This document shows, piece after piece, positions 1 through 12,700 of a stretch of 64,000 nucleotides of DNA. The stretch's first letter is position 1, and every line of letters begins with the position of its first letter. This DNA is from Tribonema minus (taxonomy: Eukaryota > Sar > Xanthophyceae > Tribonematales > Tribonemataceae), in NCBI GenBank assembly GCA_017506865.1, contig JAFCMP010000224.1, positions 744,001 to 808,000 on the forward strand, given 5' to 3'. Position numbers and translations under genes: made by a program. A model generated the notes under the pieces. The model ran no database searches. It was not told the DNA's origin and saw only the letters and a program-made list of their open reading frames with translations.

Positions 1-2191
1 CAATCATTCAGTGTCGCCGATACTTGTCTACAATAACACTGTCAGACAGTGGCATAGCACTCGGACAAATGACTTGTCAAGGTACAAGCAAGTTCGCTGC
101 ACCAGGTCTCAACTGTGGGGGTTATATGAGTACGATGTTGACTTTCTGTGTCCTGTGTTTTTTGCACAAACCTCAGTAGCATACGTCAGTGGTGTGTGTC
201 CGCACACGTCAGGTACAGAGAGACGCCATGACTTGCATCAACAATGAAAACTTCACACTATCGAATGTGCCAACAGTGGTTAACTCGCACAAAGCCAAGG
301 CAGTATACGTGCAGACACAGGAGAGCCGTGACCACGGCGTGTTGCTGGGCGCCTTCATGTCAGTAGAGCCAGGGAAAGACTATGTTTTTCCTAAAAAAGA
401 GGTTGTCGTACAGCATGTGGTAATAACTGTTGCATCAGTGCAGTGGATGACTTGTCGCACGAGCGATGATTCGAATCACCTGCACAATAGCCATCCCATT
501 GACTTTGCGTATCCGCATCCCCAAGTTTTGGTCCGTGAAGGTATGAGTGAACTCCTGTCCAGGCAGCACGGCCAACGAAACAGCACAGCATTGTTGACGT
601 ACATCATTGCTGCCTTCAACGAAACTTGGCAACACATCACTCAAACCGCAATTGCGGAAGCCATGGGGAGTGCACCTGAAAAAACGGGTTGGCGTCTGTG
701 AGCGGCATTGTGATCCCACGTAGTTTGCATCATCCACACCGCGTCCCGTCTCGCACGAAACTTCAAGAGCCCTAAAGAACTTCAACCCCTTGAAGTTGTG
801 AGCGCTGTGAAGTTTTGTGTAGTTTTGTGCCTGAATGAGATGCAAGAATGATATGGTCTCGACAGACGAGTCCTTGACGCATTTACCCTTGCGACTGGCT
901 GCATGCTGATGTGCAGCTGACATACAGAGCTATGCAAAACGCAGGCAAGCCGATGAGCAAAAGTGCAGTCACGGACCATTGGCAAGGCAGATGGATGTAT
1001 TTAGGGGAGATGTACAGCATAGGCAGGCGGCACGGGCGAGCACCAGGCTTGCGCATCCAACCCTCCGACGTGCGCTTTACCAAGCTTGTGCCACACCGCG
1101 TGGTGGCGTGCAACAATGTGTGGCAACGTGTTGCCCATGGACCCTCTATACAATAAAAAATCGTGGCCGCAGCTTCCGTCACTGCGAGGTGGTGTAAATG
1201 GCATGGTGGCTGGACGAGATGAGCTGTCAGTGGCCCTGGACCCTCATTCGATCAACGACGGTCGTGTCTGCCGCATGAACCCTGCTGTGCGGCGTCGCCA
1301 TCGCAAACTGGCAGCAAGTCCTGGCCGCTGATTCTAGACTGTACTGCCTGTCCGCAATGACAGCTGTGGTGCCCTCTCGTCATGCCACTTTACTGCCACC
1401 CGCAGTCAGCCCATGTCATCGCTGTGTAACCGATAAGTGCGCTGACAGCGGCAATGACATGACGGCGTCAGCGACGGCCTGCTGTAGCTGCCTTTGTTGC
1501 AGATACTGGCTGCAAGTTCTGCGCCTATGAGACCGCGCAGCAACGCGCCGGCTGGTCTGGCGGTTCTACACCCAGGGCACTGTAGAAGAGGGTCGGCGTG
1601 TAGCAGGTGTGCTGCAGCTCAGCGCCATGGTCGTCTGCAAAAGACAGCGTCTTGGTCCTGCTTGGGCAGGCACAATGAATATAGGAGGGCAGTGGTAAAT
1701 GTCCAGGCATGACTCAAGGTGACGTGCATGACTCAACGTGACTTAGCATCGCAACAGTTGGCCAATTCACAGCAAGCCAAGCCATGATGCAGTGCACAGT
1801 AAGTTGACTGCTGCTCGGCGAAATGAAGGCTACTGATGTGGGCAAATTGGCGCCTGCACTCCCCGTCCGTTTTGTGAGCTGCGATGATCAACAATTGAAG
1901 ACTGTTGTGAACCAGCAGCAATAGCTGTTGCAATTCGATGCCAGTAGCAATGCTGCAAATGTCGGCAGCCTTTCTTCTGCGGGCATAGTAACGACTACGT
2001 GCATGCTTGGGGTGACAGTTGGATTTGTTGACAACCTTCACTGCTGGGCGGGCATGCAAGACAAAAACTAACATCCCAACGCGGCCTTCCTCTTTGCGCG
2101 CTGTCACTGCACCATAGCACTTCAGCAACTTGTCTGCCTATGAACTATGTTGTGACAAGACCACGGAGGGCCAGAAACACATTGCACTCAC
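1..2191. other. No confident gene; short ORFs only
   Basis: This stretch has only short open frames on both strands. The longest is a plus-strand frame at 189-701, listed separately. Later exons of the minus-strand gene that begins at 2,703 should lie here, but I could not find an exon with matching splice sites and phase. A small duplication of about 16 bases (a GACTCAA-type unit) is seen near 1,717-1,740. Confidence 0.4.
189..701 (+). CDS. Unidentified 170-codon open frame
   Basis: An open frame of 170 codons, unusual for this AT-richer stretch. I do not recognise the product. The C-terminal part has a helix-like run ending in AEAMGSAPEKTGW, faintly like the C-terminal tail of some DDE transposases, but no catalytic motif is visible and the resemblance is weak. 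There are no neighbouring exons that extend it convincingly. It may be an intact small gene, a remnant of a transposon, or chance. A protein search would settle this. Confidence 0.15.
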   Translation: MVCVRTRQVQRDAMTCINNENFTLSNVPTVVNSHKAKAVYVQTQESRDHGVLLGAFMSVEPGKDYVFPKKEVVVQHVVITVASVQWMTCRTSDDSNHLHNSHPIDFAYPHPQVLVREGMSELLSRQHGQRNSTALLTYIIAAFNETWQHITQTAIAEAMGSAPEKTGWRL

Positions 2192-2703
2192 GTTTTAGTC
2201 CTGTTCGCTCCTCTCAAGTCCTCGTTGGCATACTTGCTGACCTGCCGCAGCAAGCTCGGTGGTTGCATCCCCGACAGATGCGGCAGTGCATCTGGTACCT
2301 TGCCCTTTTCCGCTGCTGCAGCGTTGTTAGCAGCAGCAGTACTAGCAGCAGCACCTCCATGGGAAACGCCTAAGCTCGCCGGCGCTTCTTCTAAGCCAGC
2401 CGCTTCGCCTGCATTGTCAGCGGCTCCGCCAGCGGTCTCTGCGGGTCGAGCAGTTTCGTCCTGATTGGCGCTTGCTGGCATAGTACCAGTTTGCTCGCCC
2501 TTGTCTTTTGGGGTACTCTGGCATGAGTCGCAGGGCGAAAAGCTGGAAGTTCTTGAAATGATCACCTTCTTCTCAGGCGCGTCTGACAGCACATCGCCTG
2601 CTGCTACACCTGCTAGAGGTATTTGTTTCTGCTGATCTGCTGATGCTTCAGCGCTGCCCGAATCCTTGAATGCCTGGTGCTGCGCAGGCAGCACAATGGC
2701 CAT
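2192..2703 (-). CDS. Probable first exon of an Ala-rich, disordered protein
   Basis: An open frame starts with ATG at 2,703 and runs 170 codons to a strong splice donor (GTGAGT) just below 2,192, where it ends in phase 2. The frame reads through to a stop a few bases beyond the donor, so splicing is inferred and not proved. The predicted peptide is rich in Ala, Gly, Ser, Glu and Pro, with runs such as AAAEKG, and looks unstructured; there is no recognisable domain. Its start codon lies about 300 bases from that of the plus-strand DHHC gene, so the two probably share a divergent promoter region. Downstream exons were not found in the remaining 2.2 kb of the window. Confidence 0.4.
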
Positions 2704-3011
2704 GTGAAGACGCGGCGCGTTTTTGTTGTAAGCGATTCGGCTGCAGCCTCAACACCGTGCCCAGAGCACGCCAGGTGGCAGCGAACAGATAAAACTGCTT
2801 TGCCAGCTGCACGGCGGTAGTTTGCGTCGGTGTTCCGGGCCTACGTGTGTGCTCGAACACTCTGTACAGATGGGGGGGCTTAAAGTTTTGCCTGTTGAAC
2901 TTCCGAACTTCCATCTCTGCGAAGGCAAAACGCCTGCATGGCGGTGTAGTCGATGGCAACATAGCGTGGCGATCCTTGTTTGCGCCTCTGGTGAGGCCAA
3001 CGCCGCTCCGC
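2704..3011. promoter_or_regulatory. Divergent intergenic region between 2,703 minus and 3,012 plus start codons
   Basis: About 308 bases separate the two inferred start codons on opposite strands. I see no clear TATA box. The region holds several copies of the short word AACTTCC/AAGTT. The bidirectional role is inferred from gene order only. Confidence 0.3.
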
Positions 3012-6000
3012 ATGAGGGGGTGCTGCAGCAAACCACGAGGATACACCGGAGCTGCTCAGGACTCGGAAAACGTCGACGAAGGCTGCGTGCTGGGGACTCA
3101 CTACGAGGCTACTCGCTGGATGAACTTGGATGCATGCGGAATCATCTGTGCGCTTGTGTCGTGGGGCCTCCTGCTGTACGCCACTGTGGTCACTGTGGGT
3201 GCTGTGATCAAGCCCTGGAAATGCACATCCGCCATGAATGTGAGAGCCGACACCTGTACACCTGCTGTGTACAGTACTAGTATCGCATGCAAGTCATGGT
3301 GCAGTTTATCGACGCTGCACCTGTCGAGTGATCCTGCTCCACACATCTTTGCAACACCCCGAGTCACTGTTGATGTTTCGTTACGTTTATGCCTTTGGCT
3401 GCGATGTGTCGTCCATGGCAGCTAAGGCCACGTAGTTGGCGAGTACCCATGAGCTCAGCTGTTGGAGGCACGGACTTATATATCAGATGATCTTCTTCAT
3501 CAGAAGCTAGAGGTCTTTGAGACCGAGGGCCCTTGCTTGTGTGGATCACACCATAGTCACCGAGCTGCTGTTTGCTTGTTGAGTGACACCCTTTGATTGG
3601 TTCATACACCAGCTACTATAGATCAGGCTGGTGACTTCAGAACTTGATGCCTTTGGTTGCCTGATGGTTTGCAGCCTCCTGGCATTGTGGAACAGCACGT
3701 GACAACCATGCCTGCAATCATAGATAAATTTGTGATGTAGTTCCTGTTGTAGTGGCTATATCAGTTCTGAAGTAGCGGTAATATCATTCTGAAATTCATG
3801 CAAGTATCTGAAATTCTACTATCGCAGTCAATGTGGTGCATTTGCTCCACATGCTCAAGAAGTTGTCACAAATAAGCGTCAACTTTGCGCTCAGCCTGTC
3901 TTTGTCACGAAGCGCACCTCATTTGCTGCCTGTGTAAGCAGCCTCCAAGAAGAATGCCCCTGATACCGCCAAACAGCACCGCAGCTCAGAAACTCACTGT
4001 GGCACAAAGCATGGAGCTTCTCCTCACCGCCTGCATATGCGCTCTGCAACACGCGCCTCGCCACACCTCAACCTCATTTCTGATGCCGTGCGCACACTCT
4101 CACCCCCCCCCCCCCTCGACACTGCCTGCGCCCTTACGCGCAGGTCATAGGCTCGCTGGCATTCGTCACTGTGGCAGCGCTCGCCCTGGTCTCTCACGCG
4201 CGCACCATGCTCACGGATCCGGGCGCAGTGCCACGTGACGTCGCGCCACCGGGGGGGGAGGGGGATCAGGAGGAGGGGGAGACTGCGGCTCTTAATGCTG
4301 ATTTGGACTCGGAAAACAGGGGTGGGGAGCGGGAGAAGGCGGGGTTAAAGCGGTGGTGCAGGTGAGTGGGGGCGGTGCACACGGCATTGCATTATGTAAA
4401 ATGGTGGCAGGAGGAATGTTTTGGGTCTGCCGCCTGCGTTAGCTCTGTGTACTTTCGGTCAGTGGCTGTATGCCTAGTTCACAATAGGCTGTACGGACTG
4501 GTAATCGTCCATAGCCATTCTCCCCCAGCTGTAACACACATTGTAAAGTTCTCAGCCACATGTACATAAGAAGAGCTTTTTCACATGCCCAGAGGTTCAA
4601 TATTTTGCAGTGTACATTTGCACGAATGTAGGTGATACTCGTAAAGCCTTTTGTACGTCACATTGGGTAGTCCAGGTACCACGCTTCTCATGACACAGTG
4701 TAGACTGCCACATTTAGCTGTGGGACGATGCTTTAACTTCAAGTGAAATGCAGCTTATTAGTGTACACAGCGTGCTTGCACGTGTACCTTTTTCGTCGGA
4801 CAGTGCGTCAGTCAAGCATAAGTGCAAAACGCCAGTTGATATAACGCTTGCCACTGGCAGTCGGCAGGAGCCATCACTTTAATGTTGAAGGCGATTACTG
4901 ACACTGTTCTCATGTATGTCGATGACGATCACTGACACTGTTGATGTTCTGCCGCGCTTGTCCGCGTGTCTGTGCAGGCGGTGCGATGCATACAAGCCGC
5001 TCAGGGCGCATCACTGCTCCATATGCGCACGCTGCATCATTAAGATGGATCACCACTGTCCCTGTGAGTACACCATGTTGAACATGGCCAAGACTGCTGA
5101 ACTTGAAGGTGTACAGTTGGCTTTGTACCGGAGCCTGACATACCGTCCCTGAGACTGATATGCCTGGATGCTTGTTTTTGTCATTATCCCGTTGCTGCCT
5201 GTGCATCGCTCTTTTCCACGTGCCATCGTCCTGCGGGGGAGGCATGTATACAGTTGTTCAAGTGTGTCTGTCTCATGTTATGACTCACTGTTCACAAACA
5301 GAGCGATTGTCTAGATGCATAGATGACCATTGCATGAGCCACTGGCATAATCATCTACCAGGGCAACTAATGTCTGACAGACCTGATCAGCGCTTGTTGA
5401 CTCCATTGATGTCACTTGGTGTTATTGGTCAGTGCACCCACCTGTCGTGTCCAGCAGCATGCATTTGAAGTTGCATATGAAGTTGCTATGCATGCTGCGT
5501 GTTCATATTATGTGTAATGCATCACTGACTCAGCAACATCATGGCGTGGTGCATCAGCATGTGTCACAAACACTCACCCCGTACACGCCGCGTGGTGCTG
5601 TGTGTCTGCGCTCTCTGCTCAGGGGTCAACAACTGTGTGGGACTGGGCAACCACAAGCTGTTCTTGCTGTTTATAGGATACACGGCAGTGCTCTGCATCT
5701 TGAGCATCGGCATTCTGGTGAGCACCTGGCTCTGAATTATGTGCTTGCAGATGTGACGGATTGTCCGGGCTTTAGGCAGCTTTTACCATCATGGCCACTT
5801 CATCTTGTATGTAAATATTTTTGAACTTTCGATTAAAGCCCTGCAGCCAGATCCCTCAGGTTTCGGTATGATGTTCACAGCGTGCGATGCTTGTCGCGAA
5901 GACCTGCTATGTTTCGACGCTTGGTGGTCTGCGTCTGCCGAGCCCCGACTTGGCTGTTACAATACCTATTACATGAAAACTTGCCTGGCGACGCTGGCAG

Positions 6001-8951
6001 TTCGGCATAGATTTATCAAGCCGCTTTTGAGTTAAAGTTTGGTGTCGGAGACATGAGCTTGGGAGCTGGCAGTGGTTGCTGCTGCCGCTGGACAGTTGAC
6101 AGTTGTTGAGGCTTGGAGTATTGTACCTTGCGTGTTATGACCTGTCAAAGTTGAAGTATACTGGTCATCTTGAACTTTGCTGCTGTGTCTCTCACAATGC
6201 AGCTCCAGCTCACTATGGTGTACTGTTGTGTGCTCCACCACAGGTGTACAAAGTGGTGCTGGAGGATGCAAAACGCCTACCAAAACAATGTCAGGTGAGC
6301 AGGTGCAAAATGCCACTGACGTCTCTGCGCACTCTCTACAGCACCCTTTTTCGCAGGTCCATGGCAATCAATTTTCCTGTCTACCGGCAAGTAATGAGAC
6401 GATGCTGATTCTGTAGTAGGGTGGGCACCCAAATATACACCTGCACGTCAACGCTTGAGAAACCACACTGATTTCGCATGCGCTTGGAGTGACCACACAA
6501 CAGAGATGCCACGCATGGCACCGCCTCTTGGCCCTTTAAGCTGGTGTAGCAAGCCCAGAAAGCACTGTGGCATGTCCTTAGCCTCAAGCGCTGTGAGAGA
6601 CCACTTGAGCTGCTGTCGTTTGCCGGCTTACAAAAACGCGACAGCAGTGTAAAGATTGCTCAACCAGCTTGCACGACCCAACCCACCAACGCACCATCAG
6701 CGGCGTTTGTACTTGCAGTTGCCGTCAATGTATCTTTAATGCAAAACCCTCATGGGCACTGCTGCATTGATGTTGGTGTTGATGATCACTTGCAGTTGCC
6801 GTCGATGTTCCTTCTGCAAGCGCCCTCACGAGCAGTGCTGCATTGATGTTGGTGTTGATGATCAACAGATGACGCCCAGCGACCAACTGGCCGCCATGTC
6901 TGTGGGCATAATCGCGCTGCTGTTTGGGCTCTTCACGACCTGCATGCTGCTGGACCAGTGCAGCAGCCTCGAGTCTGGGTTAACCAAGGTGAGGGTACAA
7001 TGATGAGTGCCACTGCAGCGAGCTGTCTTTGATCGATCGTCAACAGCAATTTCAACAGTCTGTTTGCATCAAAACGTCCCTAGGAACATGCCGTTCCAGC
7101 AGTCAGATCATGTAGCCTAGTCCGAAGTTGTCGTTTTCCGGTGAACTGCAAGCAAAGGCAGCACCACTGCGGCCAGCCTTTGTACTCTCCGTGAACCTGA
7201 ATTCGCAAGGGGCAGCGTTGCTCTTGCCATACCATCACACCATGCATTTGTGCCGACCATAGCTTGCGGGTGTCAACATGAAATTTTGAATGTTGGCACA
7301 TTAAAGCATATTTTGCGAGTACCATGCGCCAGCCAATGATCCTGCTTTGTGCCCATCACGATGCGCTCCGCAATTGTTGTGCGCGCATCAGCGTCACTTG
7401 CCTCTCAGCCACAATAACACGTGCGTTTCCTGACCGCAGATTGACAGGTTGAAAGGGGAGACTCATGCATCGCATGGCCGCACAGTGGCCCTGGGCGTCA
7501 ACGAGGTCTGGGGTGGGGAAGAACAATGGTGTAGGTATGTAGATGTCAACACACTGCCACTTGTTGACGTGGATTGTGAGTGGTGATTCCGCAGCGAGTA
7601 GATGACGCCAGCACATACAGTGTTCTGCATCAAGGTGCCATCTCTTAATGCCAACTGCACTGCATGGACACCCAGGCACAAGCCGCATCACTGTGCATGC
7701 CATGCATTCCCTTCAGAGGCACTGCTCGTGCACCGCCCGTTGAAGCGTTGCCCGCATCACTTCTTAAGTGTCAGCGTACCTCAAAGTGAACTCTAGATTG
7801 TTTCATTGCAACCTCGTCTACAAGCCCTGCTCACGCTGCATCGAGTAGCACTGCTCCTCAAGCCCCGACCTAACAGCGCCTGGTTTGCTGTGCTTTGTGC
7901 AGATGGCATTGGCTCTGCCCGTGGCCTGCGTCGTGGCCAGCAGCCGCGCATGCATTGCTCAACGGGTATGAACGTTCATGCGGCCGCAGCAAGTGCGGGG
8001 ACGCAGACGACCACCTCCCACCAGCTTCCTTCAGTCCCAAGGTATGTATGTACCCGTGCATGCCTGCGGATGTACCGCTACGTAGTGGACTGGTTGACCT
8101 GTACAGCATGTTGAAGCATCATGGCAGTTACATGCTCATTGCTGTTGCATGACTGACAGTTGCGACAGTTACACTCGCTGGTGCACTGATGCTGCGGCTC
8201 TAGCAGAACACGACTGGAATCTGTCGTGTTGCATGCCTCCTGCGCACGGTGTTGTGCTGGTGGGCTACAGCTCGCTGCGTTGCCTCGCAGTAGCATAGCG
8301 TGCACTGAGCGCGCTTGCAGCCTCTAGCCCGGACACGCAACTGCGCGTGTGTCTGCCTTATCAGCTGCTTCCGCGCACTTCGCCTGTGCGGACGGCGCAC
8401 ATCAAGGCAGCAATGGCAGCCACCACCATTGGCCAGTGTAACTCCAGTGACTAGATCCTAGATGTGCTTTGCAGTATTAGTGCATTTGTATCGGACACCA
8501 AGCAGTTCCTACACGTGGATGCAGTACGAATGCAGCTGTATTGGACAAAGAGCGTCGTAACAACTCACCATCACCAGGTAGCACGCATGGTGCCACTGTC
8601 AGTGACGCAAATTCCTGCCGGTCTCGCAGTATTTTTCTCCTGTGTTGGATGTGTTTGCGTGCGACACCAGCCATTACATGCACCGCATCAGAATCTTTGC
8701 CCACACTTTTATGTATGTGAGCCACTAGTATCTTTTCCTGCCTGCCTGACTGGTGGCACGGATTCGCACACGTGACATAATTTCAGCGCGTGCCCAGTAG
8801 CTTCTGCGTTCGACTCCTTCAGGAGTATGCATCTCACTTTGCATGTTCATGTTCTTTTGCGCAATTTTTGGCTCGTCTGTGTATGCAGCATGGCAACCCC
8901 AAGGGCGAAGATGACGATGGCGTGGAAATGTTAGATATGGACATGCTGTAA
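3012..8951 (+). CDS. DHHC-type protein S-palmitoyltransferase, nine exons, 364 aa
   Basis: A membrane enzyme that transfers palmitate from palmitoyl-CoA to cysteines of target proteins, usually at Golgi or plasma membrane. Exons: 3,012-3,239; 4,144-4,361; 4,978-5,063; 5,623-5,717; 6,244-6,294; 6,869-6,988; 7,440-7,534; 7,903-8,041; 8,889-8,951. Every junction is GT-AG and all phases agree. The product has four membrane segments (about residues 40-68, 77-95, 182-205, 232-256). The cysteine-rich domain gives [15 protein letters not shown] and then DHHC at 173-176. The Trp codon after DHHCP is split by an intron and completed as DHHCPWVNNCVG. Exon 2 carries the family's LTDPGAVP motif after the second membrane segment. 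The C-terminus is acidic (EDDDG). The usual TTxE motif is not obvious; IDRLKGE lies near its expected place. The start at 3,012 is the likeliest but a more upstream ATG is possible. Family assignment is firm; substrate is unknown. Confidence 0.93.
6711..6864 (+). repeat. 77-bp imperfect tandem duplication at an intron 3' end
   Basis: Two adjacent copies, starting at 6,711 and 6,788, both open with ACTTGCAGTTGCCGTC and close with TTGGTGTTGATGATC. The second copy ends directly before the acceptor of exon 6 of the DHHC gene. Each copy carries a TTGCAG acceptor-like site. Confidence 0.85.
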
Positions 8952-9715
8952 ATCAACGCACACTTGCTTGTCTGTACAGATTTCGTTTTTAAGCAGTGTG
9001 AATGCATGCTTTGTTTCGTCACATGCGCTCTATTGTGCTGACAGTGCTGCATTTGGCGAGGTTTCGACTGTCTTAGTGTTGAGCCATGTGCATTCACTGC
9101 CAGGTGCGATGAATGTCAACGTCTCCAAACATCTTTTTGCATAAGCATGTATGCGCAATAATCTGTGCAAGCATTGGCTGTGTGCGCGTCGACATTACAA
9201 GCAAAGTGCAAAAACAGCGATGACAGCAGGGAGTGCACACATCTTGCAATTGCGCTGCTGACATCTTCTTCAGTAGGTAGTAAATTCATTGCCTGCAGTT
9301 GCCAGGTGTTCCATCACTTGCTTGTCGACATGCTTGTAAAAGAAGTAGTGTACAGTGCAACACCAGCGGGCAGTTGCACGGGGCAACTAGGCCCTACTGG
9401 CTTGACCCTCACATTCATCATGGGATCGCCTTCTTACCATCAAGAAACAGAGTGACAGTGGCTAGAGACACATAAGGCTAGAGATACATGATTGTGGGCT
9501 GCCATGCATGCCCCCGCTGTAGCCTATGCCATGCATAAAAAAAAAGAAGGCATGGCTGATCCAACAATGCCGGAATTACTGCCGGCCACATGAGCGCAGC
9601 ACAGCTGACGTCCATCACTGACAGTCCTGCTTTTGGCAGCTGCTGTATACACTCTCGCCACATTAACATTTCAGACACCATCTGCACCGGCCGGAACTGT
9701 GTGGTATGCCCCTGC
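8952..9715. other. Convergent intergenic region, no gene seen
   Basis: The region lies between the stop of the plus-strand DHHC gene and the stop of the minus-strand DEP-reductase gene, so it should hold both 3' ends. It has only short open frames (for example 9,165-9,455 plus) with no recognisable product. Confidence 0.5.
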
Positions 9716-12700
9716 CTAGGCCCGCTGGAACTTGAGTAGGTTGGACAGAAGTCCCTTCACCATGGGCGTCAGCCTGGTCTTGTTGTACAGATCGCCTGCC
9801 TGACGCACAGCCTCCGCCTGCAGATGACGTTCAGCAACAGGGCGCTGTTTTGAGCGTCTGTGCCAAGTCACAGCAGTCAGGCTGTGCGGCTTGCGAACGT
9901 CCATGATGTGGCGCAAAGGGTAAGGTGTTGTATCCAGCACACAAGCGTCAAGAAGTGCCAATGACCACACAGTAGTCCAGGACAGCCGCATGCGAGTTGG
10001 GCATCTTCAATCTCAAAGTGACCCGCAGGCACCGTGCAGATCAGAAACGCAGGCAAACTTCAAACACTCCACACCATTAGGCCAAGGCTGTTGCTGTCAC
10101 CAAGCAAGCGCCGTTCAGTGCTAACAAATTTCCCACCCTACTACAGTGCAATCTTTATACTTTAAAGTACTTGCCTTCGTGGGGTAGGGGTGTATCACCG
10201 CTCCAAGGGAGGCCAGGCCGACCTTGTGCTGAATTGCCACACTCATTTCTGATATCTGGAGGGGACACAGATTGAGATGCAAAAGGGGGAGGCACAAGAC
10301 GTTTCAGGCATGCAGACACAAAAAGGAATACTTCGCCAGTCGACAGCTTGAAGGTGCAGTCTGCTGGTTTGCCAGCGCGCAACATTTGTGTGAAGCATGC
10401 CATCAAGCCGGTGAGATAAGGCCTTTGACAGTGACGAGCATGTACATGTCACGTGCGTATCGCGTCTGGGTTGACTGGCCAGTGATGGAAGTGGCACTTG
10501 CACCTTCACCTCACACGAGCTACGGCAAGCTGCCTCGTCTGTCTGCATTCGCACAGGGCGCCTGTGACTATCAATCACTCACACTACTTAGTGCACGAGC
10601 ACCAGCAAGACATTGCTGGGCAACGGACTGATCATTCTTGCAAGTGAGCGATTTTGCAGATGGCATGCTACATGCAAGGGATGTTGTCTGCTGACCACTG
10701 CACGATACGCATTTGCCGCCCTACATAAAGTACAGTGCTCAGTGTGAAGCGTTCGCATATATGTTAAGCTCTACCAACTACATCACATGCGATGGTGTGC
10801 ACAGTGTGCGTCACGCACTCGTCAACCTTCACATATGCTCAGACGTCGTCCATTGCACAGTTCTGAGGCACTGTCACTGACAACTTTATACAACAGAAAA
10901 TGGCCGCTGCACTCTCACGCACCACGTGCGCACATGAGTTTCGCACATGAGTTTCAAGTAGTAGTGCTCCATGCACTCACCATATCCCCAGCATTGGGTC
11001 CTACTATAGTAGCGCCGAGGATCTTGTCTGTGCCCTCTTTGACGTGCACCTTGACAAAGCCCTCAGTCTCGCCCTCCAGAATTGCCCTGCACGCATTCAT
11101 AGGACAAGTACAATATCAGTTGTTGTTCTAGGGCTTTTTCGCGCCCTGAGCGAGAATTAATAAAAAGTACAATATCAGCTACTCGCTGGAGGTAGCACAG
11201 GTAAGGCTTGAGATCGGGTCGCTTACTGGCTGTACCTCAAAAGAAGCGATATTGAGCACTCATTACCCGACTCGTTTGACACATGGAGAGCACGCTGTAA
11301 GCGGATGTGCACATATCTTGAACGACATCCCCCCCCCCCCCCCCCCCCTTCACATCAGCGAGCTGGCAAACAAGTGCATGTACCGTGTCTCCCAGCGCTA
11401 CCATAGGCACAATTCCTCTCACATTGTCTTCAAACTTGACTAGGTAATTGGCAACCAATGTACTTCCATGTGGAACCCATCTCAGACCATCCAGCTGTGA
11501 CCCTAACTAATTCCCAACAGCTAACCTCAAACCCTGCGTCACCAACGTACCTGTCCACATCCTTGAAGTAGCGCGTGAACGTCTGGTAACCGACGCCCTT
11601 GGCTTCCAGGTCACGCGGGTACAGGCCCACGTGCGCCACCTCTGGCTCTGTGTATGTCGCCCAAGGTATCAGCAGGTTGCTGCAGAACAACATAGAGGGG
11701 GGCATTGCGACCGTCAAGTATGCGTGCAGTAATGTGTGCAGAATCGATGCCCAAGTTGTCGGCGCAGTGAGCCAGGAGCCACAACTAGCCACCACCGGAG
11801 AGCGGTACATGTAGAGATTGCTTTTAAAAAATGCACATATTTGCACACGGTGTCTGTGGCGTCATGCATCAAGCAGCGAACTGGCAGGACGTCAATAGCT
11901 TGTGGCCTGAAGCGGCCTGCTGCTATCGCCAGTAAAATGTGTACTTAAGTACAGCTCCATTGGCCACGCCCAGCTCCTAGAATTGCGCTCCTCACTTGCA
12001 GACCATACTGATTGCTCAAGTATATACTTGCATCTGCATCACAGGACGAGTTCCGTGCGCAGATGCGTACAAAAGTCTGCAGTTGACATTGCCACGACTG
12101 CCGCACAAACTCTGACTCAAAACTTGCTATTTTAAAAGTGGTGCTGCATCATTCTGCAATGTACGCATGTCTTGGCACGCCAGCGAACAGGCCATACATG
12201 AGCGAGCCCGCTGTACACAACGCTTTGTTGGTTCTTACCTGAATTTGCCGTTGCCAAAGAAGAGGGCGTTTCTAATGGCCAGGCGCGCCATGAAGTCGCT
12301 CACGTGCGTGAACTGGTACTTGGTGCAGCAGTCGCCCACGGCGTAGATGGCCTGTCACACAGGACATTGTCATGCCAAAAGCGCAAGCGGCCATTTACGA
12401 ATGCTGACGGCTCGTGCTAATCAACCTGAAATAAAACTGTAGCTGGCGAGCACTTTGCCTGACGCCAGGCATGTGGAGGGATGAGATGCAATGAGTGCTG
12501 CGATGGTGGCCAGGAGACACTGCTGGCGCTCTTGTCAACGCTCCATCGCTGCCGAAGCGTGACAAGTCTGAGGTTACCAAAAGTCACAGATATATCACTG
12601 ACATGCGATGTCAGGAGCTCAGCGATTGTTGCTGCTGCAGCTGTCAGCTATCATCACCAAGCATGTGCTTGATTACTTCATGAGGGCAGCTTACCTTGTT

